Shown here piece after piece: positions 1 to 8,194 of a stretch of DNA of 64,000 bases; position 1 is the stretch's first letter; every line of letters begins with the position of its first letter. The notes under the pieces were generated by a model that worked only from the letters and a program-made list of their open reading frames with translations, was not told the origin of the DNA and did no database searches. The position numbers and the translations under genes are program-made. The DNA lies in contig NZ_CP115484.1 of assembly GCF_027627475.1 (NCBI RefSeq), forward strand, positions 491,001-555,000. Reading direction: 5' to 3'. Origin of the DNA: Paenibacillus sp. SYP-B4298 (GTDB taxonomy: Bacteria > Bacillota > Bacilli > Paenibacillales > Paenibacillaceae).

Positions 1-132
1 AATGCCGCACGAGAGGAAAGAGATGTTGTCGTTGCGCTCATAGACCGTAATTTGAGCTTCAGGATACAGCTTTGCCATCTGGGTAACGGCAGCCGTTCCA
101 GCATGGGTACAACCAATCACGATGACCTTCAT
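1..132 (-). CDS. NADH oxidase / CoA-disulfide reductase family flavoprotein, N-terminal part
   Basis: Only the first 44 codons are inside the window; the gene runs off the left edge. The start MKVIVIGCTHAGTAAV is the FAD-binding dinucleotide fold of the pyridine nucleotide-disulfide family. The later NISFLSCGI carries the single redox cysteine at about position 42 that is typical of water-forming NADH oxidases and CoA-disulfide reductases. An AGGAGG ribosome binding site lies 9 bases before the ATG. Three Rex-type operators just upstream fit an enzyme that reoxidises NADH. Nox versus CoA-disulfide reductase cannot be decided from this fragment. Confidence 0.8.
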   Translation of the reverse strand, partial: MKVIVIGCTHAGTAAVTQMAKLYPEAQITVYERNDNISFLSCGI

Positions 133-195
133 AGTAAGCATCCTCCTTGTAGTGGAACGTGCAGGATCGAATAGCTTTCACACTGGCTAACAACT

Positions 196-213
196 AAGTG
201 AATCATTTCACAT
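196..213. promoter_or_regulatory. Rex-type operator 1
   Basis: AAGTGAATCATTTCACAT matches the Rex pattern WWGTGWA-N4-TWCACWW at every fixed position. It lies in the upstream region of the NADH oxidase gene. Rex is the NADH/NAD-ratio-sensing repressor of Gram-positive bacteria; binding here is inferred from sequence only. Confidence 0.65.
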
Positions 214-217
214 AGTA

Positions 218-235
218 TTGTGAATTAATTCACAT
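218..235. promoter_or_regulatory. Rex-type operator 2
   Basis: TTGTGAATTAATTCACAT is an almost perfect palindrome and the best Rex match of the three. It starts 22 bases (two helical turns) after the first site, so two Rex dimers could sit on the same DNA face. Confidence 0.75.
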
Positions 236-284
236 TTATTCTCTGAGTTCATCTTATGACAAATGACATGAATTTGCAAGCGTA

Positions 285-302
285 ATGTGAAAAATGTCAC
301 AA
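285..302. promoter_or_regulatory. Rex-type operator 3 (one mismatch)
   Basis: ATGTGAAAAATGTCACAA fits the Rex pattern except for one base in the right arm. It lies about 67 bases from the second site and could be an auxiliary operator. Confidence 0.5.
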
Positions 303-371
303 TGTTGTAATGACGCTAAACATCTTCCGTTATCTTGTCGATAATAGGAAGGAGAGGTTACATGGACCATT

Positions 372-543
372 CTAGAGCGTGTCTGAAAACTCTGAACGGA
401 ACAGATCTGGCCGAATTTTCGTTCCAGTTCCAGGCAAGGCGCATTTTCGCAGGCGTACCGGGGGTACGTCAAGAAAATGCAACGCAGCATGGGGCGAAAA
501 GGCGGGGAGAGATGCCCTTGAACGGGTTTTCAGACACAACCTA
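372..543 (+). repeat. ~166-bp palindromic intergenic element, copy 1
   Basis: It is bounded by CTAG/CTAA and terminal inverted repeats (GCGTGTCTGAAAAC and its complement), with an inner dyad around the GTACCGGGGGTAC segment. It is nearly identical to the copy at 33547 in the same orientation and matches those at 1484 and 19368 in reverse. This copy has a 6-base duplication (GTTCCAGTTCCAGG), which makes it slightly longer. It has no coding capacity of its own and sits directly before the kinase gene. Confidence 0.85.
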
Positions 544-562
544 ATAAGCTATTGGAGTTGCG

Positions 563-1471
563 ATGATGGAACTAAAACCAATTACGCGATTGAAAGAGGT
601 CTACCGAATTGATGAGCTGCTGTCTGCCAGCGAGCTGTCCTATGTCTATGCCGGGCATCATATCAAGAGCGGTGAGAAATGCGTCATTAAGGAGTTTTAC
701 CCCGCTGCTGCGGCCAACCGCGACCTGGACGGCAAAGCCGTCGTCTGTCGCAGTTCGCTGCTGCGGCCCAAGTTCGACGAATTGATGAATGCCTTCACCA
801 ATGAAATTCATCTGTTGCAATCGGTGAGCCATCCCAATATTGTCGCGTATAACGATCACTTCACAGAGAACGGCACGATCTATCTGGTGCAGGAATACTG
901 CACAGGAGAGACGCTGGAGCACTATATACAACGTCAGGGGGCGCTGTGCTCTGTGTTTTTTCGACATACGCTGCTGCCGTTGCTGCATACACTGGCCTAT
1001 TTGCATGAACGGGGAATTCTGCATCGCGATCTGAAGCCAGGCAACATTATGATCTGCCCGGGAGGCGCGCCGAAGCTGCTGGATTTCGGGGCGGCGATTG
1101 ATCTGGGGAAAGTGAAGCATAAGCAAATCTTTACGACGCCAGCCTTCTCCCCGCTGGAGTTTTACTCCGATCGTTCCCGGCAAGGCAGTTACTCGGACAT
1201 CTACAGCCTGGCGGCTGTGCTGTACTATGCGCTGAGTGGCAATCGCCCGCTTGATGTGCCCAGGCGCATCATCGGTGAGCGTCTTCAGTCCATCCGGCAT
1301 TGCAGCAGGCGATGTCTGACGCCATGGTTCTCTTATATGATTATGAAAGGGCTGGAGGTGCAAAAAGCCGACCGGCTAACCAGCGTGCGCCCGTTCATTC
1401 GTGTGGTCCAAGCTGAGTATTGGATGCTGAGGATTCAGGAGAAGCTGCGTCCAGGGGCTATTCAATCGTAA
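563..1471 (+). CDS. Soluble Ser/Thr protein kinase of the injection-system cluster
   Basis: A Hanks-type kinase domain fills the 302 residues. The ATP-lysine is in KCVIKEFYP, the helix-C glutamate in FTNEIHLL, the catalytic loop is HRDLKPGN and the metal motif is LLDFGAA. The glycine loop is degenerate (LLSASELSYVYAG). No membrane segment or extracellular sensor is visible, unlike PrkC/PASTA kinases, so it is probably cytosolic. A GGAG lies 5 bases before this ATG and 8 before the next ATG (566), so either may start. The gene stands alone between two inverted copies of the palindromic element. Together with the FHA and PP2C proteins nearby it suggests a phosphorylation switch like the PpkA-Fha-PppA switch of T6SS; the kinase call is secure, the role is inference. 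Confidence 0.85.
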   Translation: MMELKPITRLKEVYRIDELLSASELSYVYAGHHIKSGEKCVIKEFYPAAAANRDLDGKAVVCRSSLLRPKFDELMNAFTNEIHLLQSVSHPNIVAYNDHFTENGTIYLVQEYCTGETLEHYIQRQGALCSVFFRHTLLPLLHTLAYLHERGILHRDLKPGNIMICPGGAPKLLDFGAAIDLGKVKHKQIFTTPAFSPLEFYSDRSRQGSYSDIYSLAAVLYYALSGNRPLDVPRRIIGERLQSIRHCSRRCLTPWFSYMIMKGLEVQKADRLTSVRPFIRVVQAEYWMLRIQEKLRPGAIQS

Positions 1472-1483
1472 GAGAATCTGTTG

Positions 1484-1649
1484 CTAGGGCGTGTATGCAA
1501 ACCCGCATAAGGGCATCTATCCCCGCCTTTTCGCCCCCTGCTGCGTTGCTTTTCGCAGGCGTACCCCGGTACGCCTGCGAAAAAGCGCCTGGCATGGAAC
1601 GAAAATTCGGCAACATCTGCTCCTTGCGGAGTTTGCATACACACCCTAG
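1484..1649 (-). repeat. ~166-bp palindromic intergenic element, copy 2 (diverged)
   Basis: It starts and ends with CTAG. Its terminal inverted repeats carry paired changes relative to the other copies (GTATGCAAAC facing GTTTGCATAC instead of GTCTGAAAAC/GTTTTCAGAC), so the dyad is kept while its sequence drifted. The centre is a strong palindrome, GCAGGCGTACC facing GGTACGCCTGC. It is inverted relative to copy 1 and with it encloses the kinase gene. Confidence 0.8.
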
Positions 1650-1686
1650 TAAGACGAGTATTCCAGACCACTATCCGAACACAATG

Positions 1687-1719
1687 AAGCCCAATGCCCG
1701 CTTAGCGGGCATTGGGCTT
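1687..1719 (-). terminator. Perfect 15-bp hairpin with the stop codon in its loop
   Basis: AAGCCCAATGCCCGC and its exact complement flank a three-base loop. The loop is the TAA stop codon of the minus-strand vWA gene, so the stem overlaps the last five sense codons. There is no clear T-run on the minus strand, so its strength as an intrinsic terminator is uncertain. Confidence 0.6.
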
Positions 1720-3747
1720 GGGTTCTTTGTAGCGAAGCTCAATCTCGGTTACGTGATCCTCGAACGTAATGTAAAGCTTGTCGTTGTACGCAAGCCGCCC
1801 TGTACTGCCTGCCGGCAGCGGAGTTCGGCCTATAACGACGGTACATTTGGTATCATGTCGAACGAGTAAGGTATGCTCCTTGCCAGGCTTGAACCAGATG
1901 TCCTTAGCCTCTGGTACAATCTCATGCACCTCCAGTTGTCCAAACAGCTCCTCCAGCGATATGGAGCGCCGTGTGCCCAGGGTGTGCAGGGGCCAGTATT
2001 TGACCGGAATATCGTTGCCACTGGCCGTCTCAAGGAAGTAGCCCTCCAGTCGTCCGAAGAAGGCTGGCTTAGGCCGGAATACCATATACAAGGCTGCTCC
2101 CGCAGCCAATACAAGCCCTGTGACCAGAGCGATCACCGCATAGATGCTCCAGGGAGCGGAAACTTGAAAGCTCAATTCGGCCTCGACGCTTGCTCCGTCT
2201 GTATCTGTCGCCGTCACGTTGATCCGGGTGCTGCCTGCGCGAAGTGGAGTGACGATCAGCTCACCCTGTTCTACGGCGATCTGCAACGCCTCGCCATCCA
2301 TGACCATGGCGGCGAATTGCAGTTCATCGTTGTTCGGGTCGGTGAAGTAATCGTGAAGCTGGACACGCATGCTGCCATCGCTCTTCACGAGCTGCAGCGG
2401 GCTTGCAGGAGCTTGGGCCTGCGGAGCGAGATTAGGCAGCTCCAGAGTCTGCACCGCCGTTCTGCGGTAAAAGTCGGAACCGTTCAGGTGGACGGATAGC
2501 CGATAGCTGCCTGCTTCAGGAAAGGTATAGTTCACCGTAAATCCGCTGCGATCTTCCTTCAGCACCATCGGAACGGCCAGCGGAGGCGAGGACTTGCGGT
2601 CCAGTCCTTCAATCCTCAGCTCGGCGGTCAGCGAAGCATACACATCCTGATCCGTCAGCCGTTTGGTAGCCTCGCCTGGCTGCGCAAGCCATGCCTCCAC
2701 CGACACCGGCTGCCCTTTAATCGGCTTGCTGCCGTCTGCAATGTGAAACTCCCCTTGCACATTATAGCTGCCCAGCAGATTAATTTTGACAAAATCCCCG
2801 GCTTTGCCTCTAAATTTCAGTTGCAGCTTTTCCTTTCGCGGCTCTGCGATTTTCATCAGCACGTACTTATCTGAGGTATACAACTGGACATCCCTGGAGC
2901 TGAAATAGAGATGCGATTCGGATACAGGCTGGCTGGAGAGCATCAACAGATTCAATTCGGTCATGCTGGAGTTTGGCACCTCGACAGTGACCTCCTGCAA
3001 CTGACCGTTTGCCGTAACAGCAGCTACAGGAATAAGTACAGACTGGATATGGGCTGCAAAAATCTGATTGAAGATTTCTGGCAGGTCATCCGCGCTGTCT
3101 GTAATAAATGCCGATCCGCCCGTCTCGGCTGCGATCTGCCGCAGTCGCTCCTCGCGCACGGAGCCGTTGCTGTTCAGGCCTACGGTATAGATCGGATACC
3201 CCTCCTGCTTTGCTTGCTCCAAGGCCTTGGCGACATCCGACTCGGAATCTTGCAGCTTGCGCTGACCGCTTGATGCGCCCAGCTCGATATCACCATCAGA
3301 CAGGAGGATCAGCAGTCTGCTACGCTCGGAGGAAGCGCTGTCTGACAGCAGCTTGGCGCCTTCGCGCAGGCCCAGCCCGAGATCCGAATAGCCGGAGCGC
3401 CGCAATCCTTCAATCTCGCGCTTGATGCCGGACTTGGCAGAGAGAGGCTGACTCGCCACAATTCGGTCATTATAAGCAATCAGTCCAAAGCGAGTGCGTG
3501 CCGCCTCGCTCATGTCCATAAACATATGAATCACTTCCAGCGCAATCCGGTCCTGATCCGTCTGATTCATAGAGAAGCTGTTATCCAGGACAAACACGAC
3601 ATCTGCTTCCTGTGCGCTCATACTTTCGGCATAGCTGCGAGAAGTGTCGTTATACGACGAAATGAGCGGAAAAAGCAGAGTGGAAAAGAGTATTATTCGA
3701 CAAAAAATAAGTGTAAATAGTCTAAATGTCCCACTATTTTTCTTCAT
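1702..3747 (-). CDS. Membrane-anchored von Willebrand factor A domain protein
   Basis: The start chosen is MKKNSGTF, because AGGTGG lies 5 bases before that ATG; an ATG 15 bases upstream is poorly placed. The order is: an N-terminal signal or anchor segment (about residues 8-30); a vWA domain with the metal motif VLDNSFSMN and a LLSDGD strand; a middle region of Ig-like/cadherin-like beta segments (DYFTDPNNDE, ATDTDGAS); one membrane segment near residues 540-565 (YAVIALVTGLVLAAGAALYMVF); and a cytoplasmic tail of about 115 residues. The vWA part should face outside. It is divergent from the sheath operon. It might sense or clamp an extracellular partner for the injection system, but that is inferred from position only. 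Confidence 0.75.
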   Translation of the reverse strand: MKKNSGTFRLFTLIFCRIILFSTLLFPLISSYNDTSRSYAESMSAQEADVVFVLDNSFSMNQTDQDRIALEVIHMFMDMSEAARTRFGLIAYNDRIVASQPLSAKSGIKREIEGLRRSGYSDLGLGLREGAKLLSDSASSERSRLLILLSDGDIELGASSGQRKLQDSESDVAKALEQAKQEGYPIYTVGLNSNGSVREERLRQIAAETGGSAFITDSADDLPEIFNQIFAAHIQSVLIPVAAVTANGQLQEVTVEVPNSSMTELNLLMLSSQPVSESHLYFSSRDVQLYTSDKYVLMKIAEPRKEKLQLKFRGKAGDFVKINLLGSYNVQGEFHIADGSKPIKGQPVSVEAWLAQPGEATKRLTDQDVYASLTAELRIEGLDRKSSPPLAVPMVLKEDRSGFTVNYTFPEAGSYRLSVHLNGSDFYRRTAVQTLELPNLAPQAQAPASPLQLVKSDGSMRVQLHDYFTDPNNDELQFAAMVMDGEALQIAVEQGELIVTPLRAGSTRINVTATDTDGASVEAELSFQVSAPWSIYAVIALVTGLVLAAGAALYMVFRPKPAFFGRLEGYFLETASGNDIPVKYWPLHTLGTRRSISLEELFGQLEVHEIVPEAKDIWFKPGKEHTLLVRHDTKCTVVIGRTPLPAGSTGRLAYNDKLYITFEDHVTEIELRYKEPKPNAR

Positions 3748-4014
3748 TTTTCCACCTATCATCCTATAATTAACTATAAAAGAAAATCGAGTAAAATCCG
3801 ATAAATACCATATCAGGGCGGCACTTATAGTAAAAATACACTAGTACCAGAAAAAAGAAAAGGATTTTGTTGAAATTTGGAGATTTTATGTGGAAGCTGT
3901 AACAGAGTAGGGCATACGCTGTGGCCAGGGGAATGGTCCCCATTGTCAAGGTCAATGGATGCCTTATGTCTTTGTATTTCCATATCCTATCTTATCTAGC
4001 GAAGGGAGGAAGCT
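3748..4014. other. Divergent upstream region of the sheath operon
   Basis: This stretch holds no convincing gene. The half nearest the vWA gene is very A/T-rich. Nearer the sheath operon are two small adjacent dyads, GGGGAATGGTCCCC and CCATTG-7-CAATGG (about 3928-3961), which may be leader hairpins. No promoter could be called with confidence on either strand. Confidence 0.4.
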
Positions 4015-4122
4015 ATGGGACTGATGAGGGATCGTCAGCTTGCCATAGCAGGACAGAATGGACATTATTACACAGACCAACCGGACGATTTTGTTCGAGG
4101 AGATGAACCCCGAGAAGCTTGA
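4015..4122 (+). CDS. Possible 35-residue leader ORF overlapping the sheath start
   Basis: ATG follows an excellent ribosome binding site (AAGGGAGGAAGCT). The frame encodes 35 residues beginning MGLMRDRQLAIAGQNGHYY and ends with TGA at 4120-4122, inside the sheath gene but in another frame. The sheath start at 4058 has only a weak AGGA signal. Translation of the small frame could therefore couple or meter sheath translation. No homology is recognised, and it may not be a functional peptide. Confidence 0.35.
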   Translation: MGLMRDRQLAIAGQNGHYYTDQPDDFVRGDEPREA

Positions 4123-6226
4123 TCTAGTGACGATCGTAGGCGATGTAAAGGGGATTGACAGCTTGAGCGACGAGCTGCTGAAGGAGATTAACGCGCATCT
4201 GCTGGTGGCCAGCTTTGAGGAGTTCTTGAACAAATTTTCACCTACGGTATATTCATTCTATAATGCGGCCAATCAGAAGGTCGTCTATACGCTGAGAAAG
4301 CCGGAGGGCATTGCCGACGACCTGATCTCGGAGATTCGGATTGACCAGAACAATGATTTTTTGAAGATGCTGTTCACTCTGGTCGATACGAAGCGCAGTC
4401 AGGGGGTGTCTAATGTCGATTTCAAATTCGAGAACCTGCTCGATATGATCTCGCCCAAGAAGGTGATGGAGGACATCCGGCTTGTGCGCAAGGAGATTCA
4501 CTACCTGTATTCCCAATACGACAGACTGGATGACGGCGATCCGAAGAAGCTTGATCTGGGCGACAAGCTGAATCGCATGTTCGAGGATGCCAGCGCCAAC
4601 TACAACAATGTAATGGCGATGCTTCCACTGGCAATCGAGGACATCAAGACGCGGCTGCTGCTCGGCTCCGGTCAGGAGGAGAATCAGTCCGAGGCGGTGC
4701 TGGTCGGCAAGCTGATGATCGGCAATGACGGTGAGCTGAAGATTATCGAAGCTCCCAAAAGCGACAGCACTGAACTGCTGGTGCTGAATGAGGATACAGA
4801 CGGCGGGTTGGCCAAGGAGTTCGAGCGCGATTACGAAGCATTGACCGATACCCCCTCGCCTTATATCAAGGATCTGGTCGTGCGCACCTTCTCACCGCTG
4901 CCTGCTGTGCACAATGAGATCGATGTAGAGACAGAGGTGCAAAATTATAACACCTATCTGGAGTTCTATAAGCAGGCGAAGGACGACTTCGTCAAGACAG
5001 TCAAGCCGCTAGTGGAGAAGATGCTGGGCGTGAAGATGTTCTTCGACCAGTATGAGACGAAAAACAGAGGGATGCAGCCGAAGCTGCTGATTACCAACTG
5101 CAAGCTGGATCTGATGGTGAAGAGCAACAACATTCCGCGACTGGAGACCTTCCTGAATACGGTCAATGCGAAAAATGATTTCAGCGAGACGCTCTGGTTC
5201 GGCATCGTGCCGTCCGTCGATATGCAGTCCGCAGGCAAGGTGCCGATGCGACGCGAGCGCTTCAGAGGCAACGAGCAGGCAGTGAAACAGGATAGCAATA
5301 CGATGGAGTCGCTGTCTATGCTGCTCCAGATTGTCAAGGACTACAAGATTCAACTGTTCTTCAGCTTCGAGAACGGCGAGGACACGACCTTCAGCAGTGT
5401 CGCTACGTCGGGCATCGACAAGTATATCGACAAATGCAGCATGCTGATGCGCAAGGAGTATAGCGAGTTCGCGATTCCGTGTCTGCCGAACTTCACCGTC
5501 ATTCCGAAGGACAAGTCGGGCGTGGTCATCGACAGCCGCATGCTGCAGACCGAGGACGGCATCCAGCTCTCCAAGGAGAAGGAGGATGTGCTGAAGCTGT
5601 GGATTGAAGGAGTCTACATCGGGGCGGCCTACGTGGCAGCAGGTCTGGTAGCGGCGTATCAGTGCCCGGACTACTTGAAGGACAAGTTCAAGTCGGTCAG
5701 CAAAAATTATCCGGGCGTGCGCTTCGATATCGAAGCCGGTGATCATGGCTTGCGTGCGGGAACGACGATGGCCAAGGAAATTTCCGGCTTCACGAACAAT
5801 ATTAAAGACGCGATCAACCGCAAAAATTTCGGCTTCATCTTCTCCTCGGAAAATGCGCAGTTGGGAGATCGCGATATTAAGCGGATTACAGTCTATAAGG
5901 CGAGAAGTCTGGCGGCTGTCGAGGATGGGTTTGATTCCATCTATAAAACGCTGGTCAGCACCTATATCGAGCGTATTCTGCGTTTTCAGTCCGGTGATTT
6001 CAAGCATGACAACATTATTTTCTTCTTCAGCAACAATCCGAACAGCCAAAAGAGCCGTTGGCTGAGCACTCGCGGGTTTGTCAACTCGATATTGCATGAC
6101 GGGGACGATATGAGCCATATCATCGATGAGAAGAGCAATTTGTGCCATATCGACCTGGTGTTCAACGGCAATGTGAAAAACCTTGAGGTTACGATTACGA
6201 AGGGGACGACGCCGGTCAAGGCTTAG
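4058..6226 (+). CDS. Candidate contractile sheath protein (TssB/TssC-like, 722 residues)
   Basis: This is not a family I can name with certainty. A long soluble protein without signal or membrane segment is followed at once by a 141-residue Hcp-like gene, the universal sheath-then-tube order of contractile tails. The first 100 residues include a stretch like small T6SS sheath subunits (SFEEFLNKFSPTVYSF). The C-terminal 250 residues have the layout of a TssC or phage sheath end: a WIEGVYIGAAYVAAG helix, then KRITVYKARSL, then SIYKTLVSTYIERILRF, the 'one subunit per end-strand' type of tail. At 722 residues it could be both sheath subunits fused. Codon use is uniform with the downstream genes. 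The call rests on position and motif feel, and only structure prediction can settle it. Confidence 0.5.
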   Translation: MDIITQTNRTILFEEMNPEKLDLVTIVGDVKGIDSLSDELLKEINAHLLVASFEEFLNKFSPTVYSFYNAANQKVVYTLRKPEGIADDLISEIRIDQNNDFLKMLFTLVDTKRSQGVSNVDFKFENLLDMISPKKVMEDIRLVRKEIHYLYSQYDRLDDGDPKKLDLGDKLNRMFEDASANYNNVMAMLPLAIEDIKTRLLLGSGQEENQSEAVLVGKLMIGNDGELKIIEAPKSDSTELLVLNEDTDGGLAKEFERDYEALTDTPSPYIKDLVVRTFSPLPAVHNEIDVETEVQNYNTYLEFYKQAKDDFVKTVKPLVEKMLGVKMFFDQYETKNRGMQPKLLITNCKLDLMVKSNNIPRLETFLNTVNAKNDFSETLWFGIVPSVDMQSAGKVPMRRERFRGNEQAVKQDSNTMESLSMLLQIVKDYKIQLFFSFENGEDTTFSSVATSGIDKYIDKCSMLMRKEYSEFAIPCLPNFTVIPKDKSGVVIDSRMLQTEDGIQLSKEKEDVLKLWIEGVYIGAAYVAAGLVAAYQCPDYLKDKFKSVSKNYPGVRFDIEAGDHGLRAGTTMAKEISGFTNNIKDAINRKNFGFIFSSENAQLGDRDIKRITVYKARSLAAVEDGFDSIYKTLVSTYIERILRFQSGDFKHDNIIFFFSNNPNSQKSRWLSTRGFVNSILHDGDDMSHIIDEKSNLCHIDLVFNGNVKNLEVTITKGTTPVKA

Positions 6227-6300
6227 CCTTGGCAGCCGGGATCAACGAGCTTAAGCTCTGATGGCTGGCGCAGGTGATGGGGATATTCCCTTTTAGCACA

Positions 6301-6329
6301 CTCCCGTCGCTCTGACAGAGAGGCGGGAG
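6301..6329 (+). terminator. Hairpin between sheath and tube genes
   Basis: CTCCCG and CGGGAG enclose a second stem CTCTG/CAGAG. No T-run follows. It may be an RNA-stability or processing element that sets the tube:sheath ratio rather than a full terminator. Confidence 0.4.
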
Positions 6330-6359
6330 CAATATATACAAGAGAGGATGTTTTATCGA

Positions 6360-6785
6360 ATGGGTTTCGTATTGAAGGTAGAGGGCTCTGAAGCAATTGA
6401 ACTGGGTATGGATAACATCAAAACCGTCGCGTACAAGACCGACACGCCGAATGATTCCAATGCACGCTCCACAGACGTAGGCACAACACTGCAAATTACA
6501 GGCAAAATTATCACTGCTACAGATGGTGACGGCGCAGACGACACGAAGAAGCTGGCGCTCTGGTCGCTCGTACCGGCGGAGAAGGCAGACTGCTACCGCA
6601 AAGTAACGGTCGATGTAATCGCTGCTGATCAAGTTGTGCGTCAGATTACATTCCCTAATGCATTCATCGTCGATTACACCGAGCGCTTCGGCGACACAGA
6701 GGGCGTAGGCGAATTCAGCCTGCTGCTGAAGCAAAAGAAAGACAAAACCGAGCAAATCAAGCTCGACGGCGGCTTCAACGCCTAA
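6360..6785 (+). CDS. Candidate inner-tube protein (Hcp-like), 141 residues
   Basis: The ATG at 6360 was chosen because AGAGAGG lies about 10 bases before it; a nearer ATG at 6348 overlaps that signal. The protein is small, beta-rich, and lacks signal and membrane segments. Its tail FIVDYTERFGDTEGVGEFSL resembles the closing strands of Hcp and phage tube proteins, where a Y-E...G.F.L pattern ends the barrel. Size and position right after the sheath-like gene agree with a tube subunit that would stack as hexameric rings and be tipped by the VgrG proteins downstream. The hairpin upstream could favour higher expression. Moderate confidence for the tube role; the protein itself is clearly real. 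Confidence 0.55.
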   Translation: MGFVLKVEGSEAIELGMDNIKTVAYKTDTPNDSNARSTDVGTTLQITGKIITATDGDGADDTKKLALWSLVPAEKADCYRKVTVDVIAADQVVRQITFPNAFIVDYTERFGDTEGVGEFSLLLKQKKDKTEQIKLDGGFNA

Positions 6786-7057
6786 TAGCTTCGCCCACAG
6801 CGCCATTGGCGCTGCTCCCGCACGGGGGCAGCCCTTTGGCTGTTTCGCTACAAAGGCCGGTAACGCCAGTTCGGCGGTGGGCTGACCATCTCGTGGCGTG
6901 GGCAGGTGGTTCATATGAGGACGTATTGCCCGCAGCAGGGAGGTCGACAGGTTGCCGATGTCAAGCTTATAGCCGTCGCCAGTTCCGAACAGGGCCGATC
7001 AAGGTGGTCGGGCAAGCGACAGACGGTGCCTATAAATAACAGCGAGGAAGGTTAGAT
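6786..7057. other. Non-coding gap with a short hairpin
   Basis: No supported gene lies in these 272 bases. CAGCGCC-ATT-GGCGCTG (6798-6814) is a tight hairpin just after the tube stop codon, without a T-run. The rest shows no recognisable signal. Confidence 0.4.
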
Positions 7058-7519
7058 ATGCACAGCTATTACAAGGTGTTGGGCGTAGCTCAGACAGCGA
7101 CTGCAGCCGAGCTCAAGGCAGCTTACCGCAAGCAGGCCAAACGGCTGCATCCAGATGTGAACGGTGGGACGGCGGAGGCGGAGCAGCGCTTCAAGCAACT
7201 GAAGGAGGCGTATGAGACGTTATCCGATCCCATCAAACGTCAAGCCTATGATGCAGGTGGCGGGCAAGGTGCAGCTACACCAGGCGATAAGGGCCAAGGC
7301 AAGGCGTCTGCTTCCGGCGCATCGGCTGGCCGAGCCTCATCCGAAGGAACAGTCGATAACCACTTCGATCCAGCCCATGCAGCTCAGGCCTTCGACCGCT
7401 TCTTCGGCTTTCATCCGGATTCGAAGAAGCGCAGCGACAGCTCGGGACGCAGCAGCTCAGCAAGACGCAATCCGCTTGATGTGACGGATCGCTTCAATCA
7501 TTTTTTTGGCAAAAGATAG
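7058..7519 (+). CDS. J-domain (Hsp40-like) co-chaperone
   Basis: The first 65 residues are a canonical J domain: [21 protein letters not shown], the HPD signature in [10 protein letters not shown], and [16 protein letters not shown]. There is no cysteine-rich zinc region and no DnaJ C-terminal substrate domain, so it is a type III J protein. The rest is glycine/serine-rich with a repeated FDRFFGFHP / [10 protein letters not shown] pattern that may bind the partner. It is followed in the same operon by a divergent Hsp70-like ATPase, which is its likely partner; a role in assembling or recycling sheath or spike parts is inferred. A GAGGAAGG ribosome binding site precedes the ATG. Confidence 0.9.
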   Translation: MHSYYKVLGVAQTATAAELKAAYRKQAKRLHPDVNGGTAEAEQRFKQLKEAYETLSDPIKRQAYDAGGGQGAATPGDKGQGKASASGASAGRASSEGTVDNHFDPAHAAQAFDRFFGFHPDSKKRSDSSGRSSSARRNPLDVTDRFNHFFGKR

Positions 7520-7589
7520 ACCAAAGGAGTGCGGGCGAAGAGAGGATAGGGCATAACCAGCCCAGATGACGGAGGTAGAGAGGGGGATC

Positions 7590-8168
7590 ATGATGGAGCA
7601 TTCAGAAGCGGATAGGGCGGAGGGACAGGACGGCAGTGTCCCGTGGTGGGTGACGCTGATCGATGCGCTTCTCATCGTTAACGTGGCGGCTCTGCTCACA
7701 TACACGTATGCGTTTCAGCCCGTTGTCGCGCTTCAGTATGGGGTAGGGGCCCTGCTGCTGTGCACAGCGTTATGGTACGGTCTACGTTACCGCAGAAGAG
7801 GGCGGGCAATCGTAACAACCGAATCGTCAGCGATGAGCAGGATCATCTTGATTGACGAGGAGGGAGAACACATGAAGGAATGGTACGTGCAGGGGGAAAC
7901 CTCCCTGTTGATCGGCAAGAGCAGTCCGCAGATGGAGGTGGACATTGACCTGTCCGATGCGGAATATGCGGTGCTGGTCAGTCCCCAGCATGCAGTGCTT
8001 AATTACGCGGATGGCAAATGGTATGTCGAGGATGCGGATTCCCGCAACGGGATCGGCATTCGGCAAGCGAATGCAAGCAGCGTGCAGCGGGTGGATACCG
8101 AGAAGCCGCAGGAGATTGGCAGCGGGGATATGCTCTATATAGCCAACACCCGATTGCTGTTGAAATAG
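7590..8168 (+). CDS. Membrane-anchored FHA-domain protein
   Basis: The start is the ATG pair at 7590/7593 after AGAGGGGGA; an upstream in-frame ATG at 7566 has no good site. Two adjacent membrane segments (about residues 22-42 and 46-64: LLIVNVAALLTYTYAF and ALLLCTALWYGL) are followed by a basic stop-transfer RYRRRGR. The C-terminal 110 residues form an FHA-like fold with LLIGKSS, VSPQHAVLNY and VEDADSRNGIGI, which read as the usual G-[RK]-S, S-x-x-H and N-G motifs. It would bind phosphothreonine on a target phosphorylated by the cluster's kinase. Confidence 0.8.
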   Translation: MMEHSEADRAEGQDGSVPWWVTLIDALLIVNVAALLTYTYAFQPVVALQYGVGALLLCTALWYGLRYRRRGRAIVTTESSAMSRIILIDEEGEHMKEWYVQGETSLLIGKSSPQMEVDIDLSDAEYAVLVSPQHAVLNYADGKWYVEDADSRNGIGIRQANASSVQRVDTEKPQEIGSGDMLYIANTRLLLK

Positions 8169-8194
8169 CATAAAAGTTGAAGCGAGGAATGTAG

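Noticed and set aside
3921..4106. Possible longer N-terminus or separate gene before the sheath
   Set aside because: No ribosome site; it is a chance frame across the leader hairpins.
5009..6148. 379-codon open frame on the minus strand
   Set aside because: Antisense to the sheath-like gene; arginine/leucine/histidine-rich shadow without a ribosome site or family signal.
6806..7039. 77-codon frame between tube and J-protein genes
   Set aside because: No ribosome site and no conserved-looking segments; treated as non-coding.
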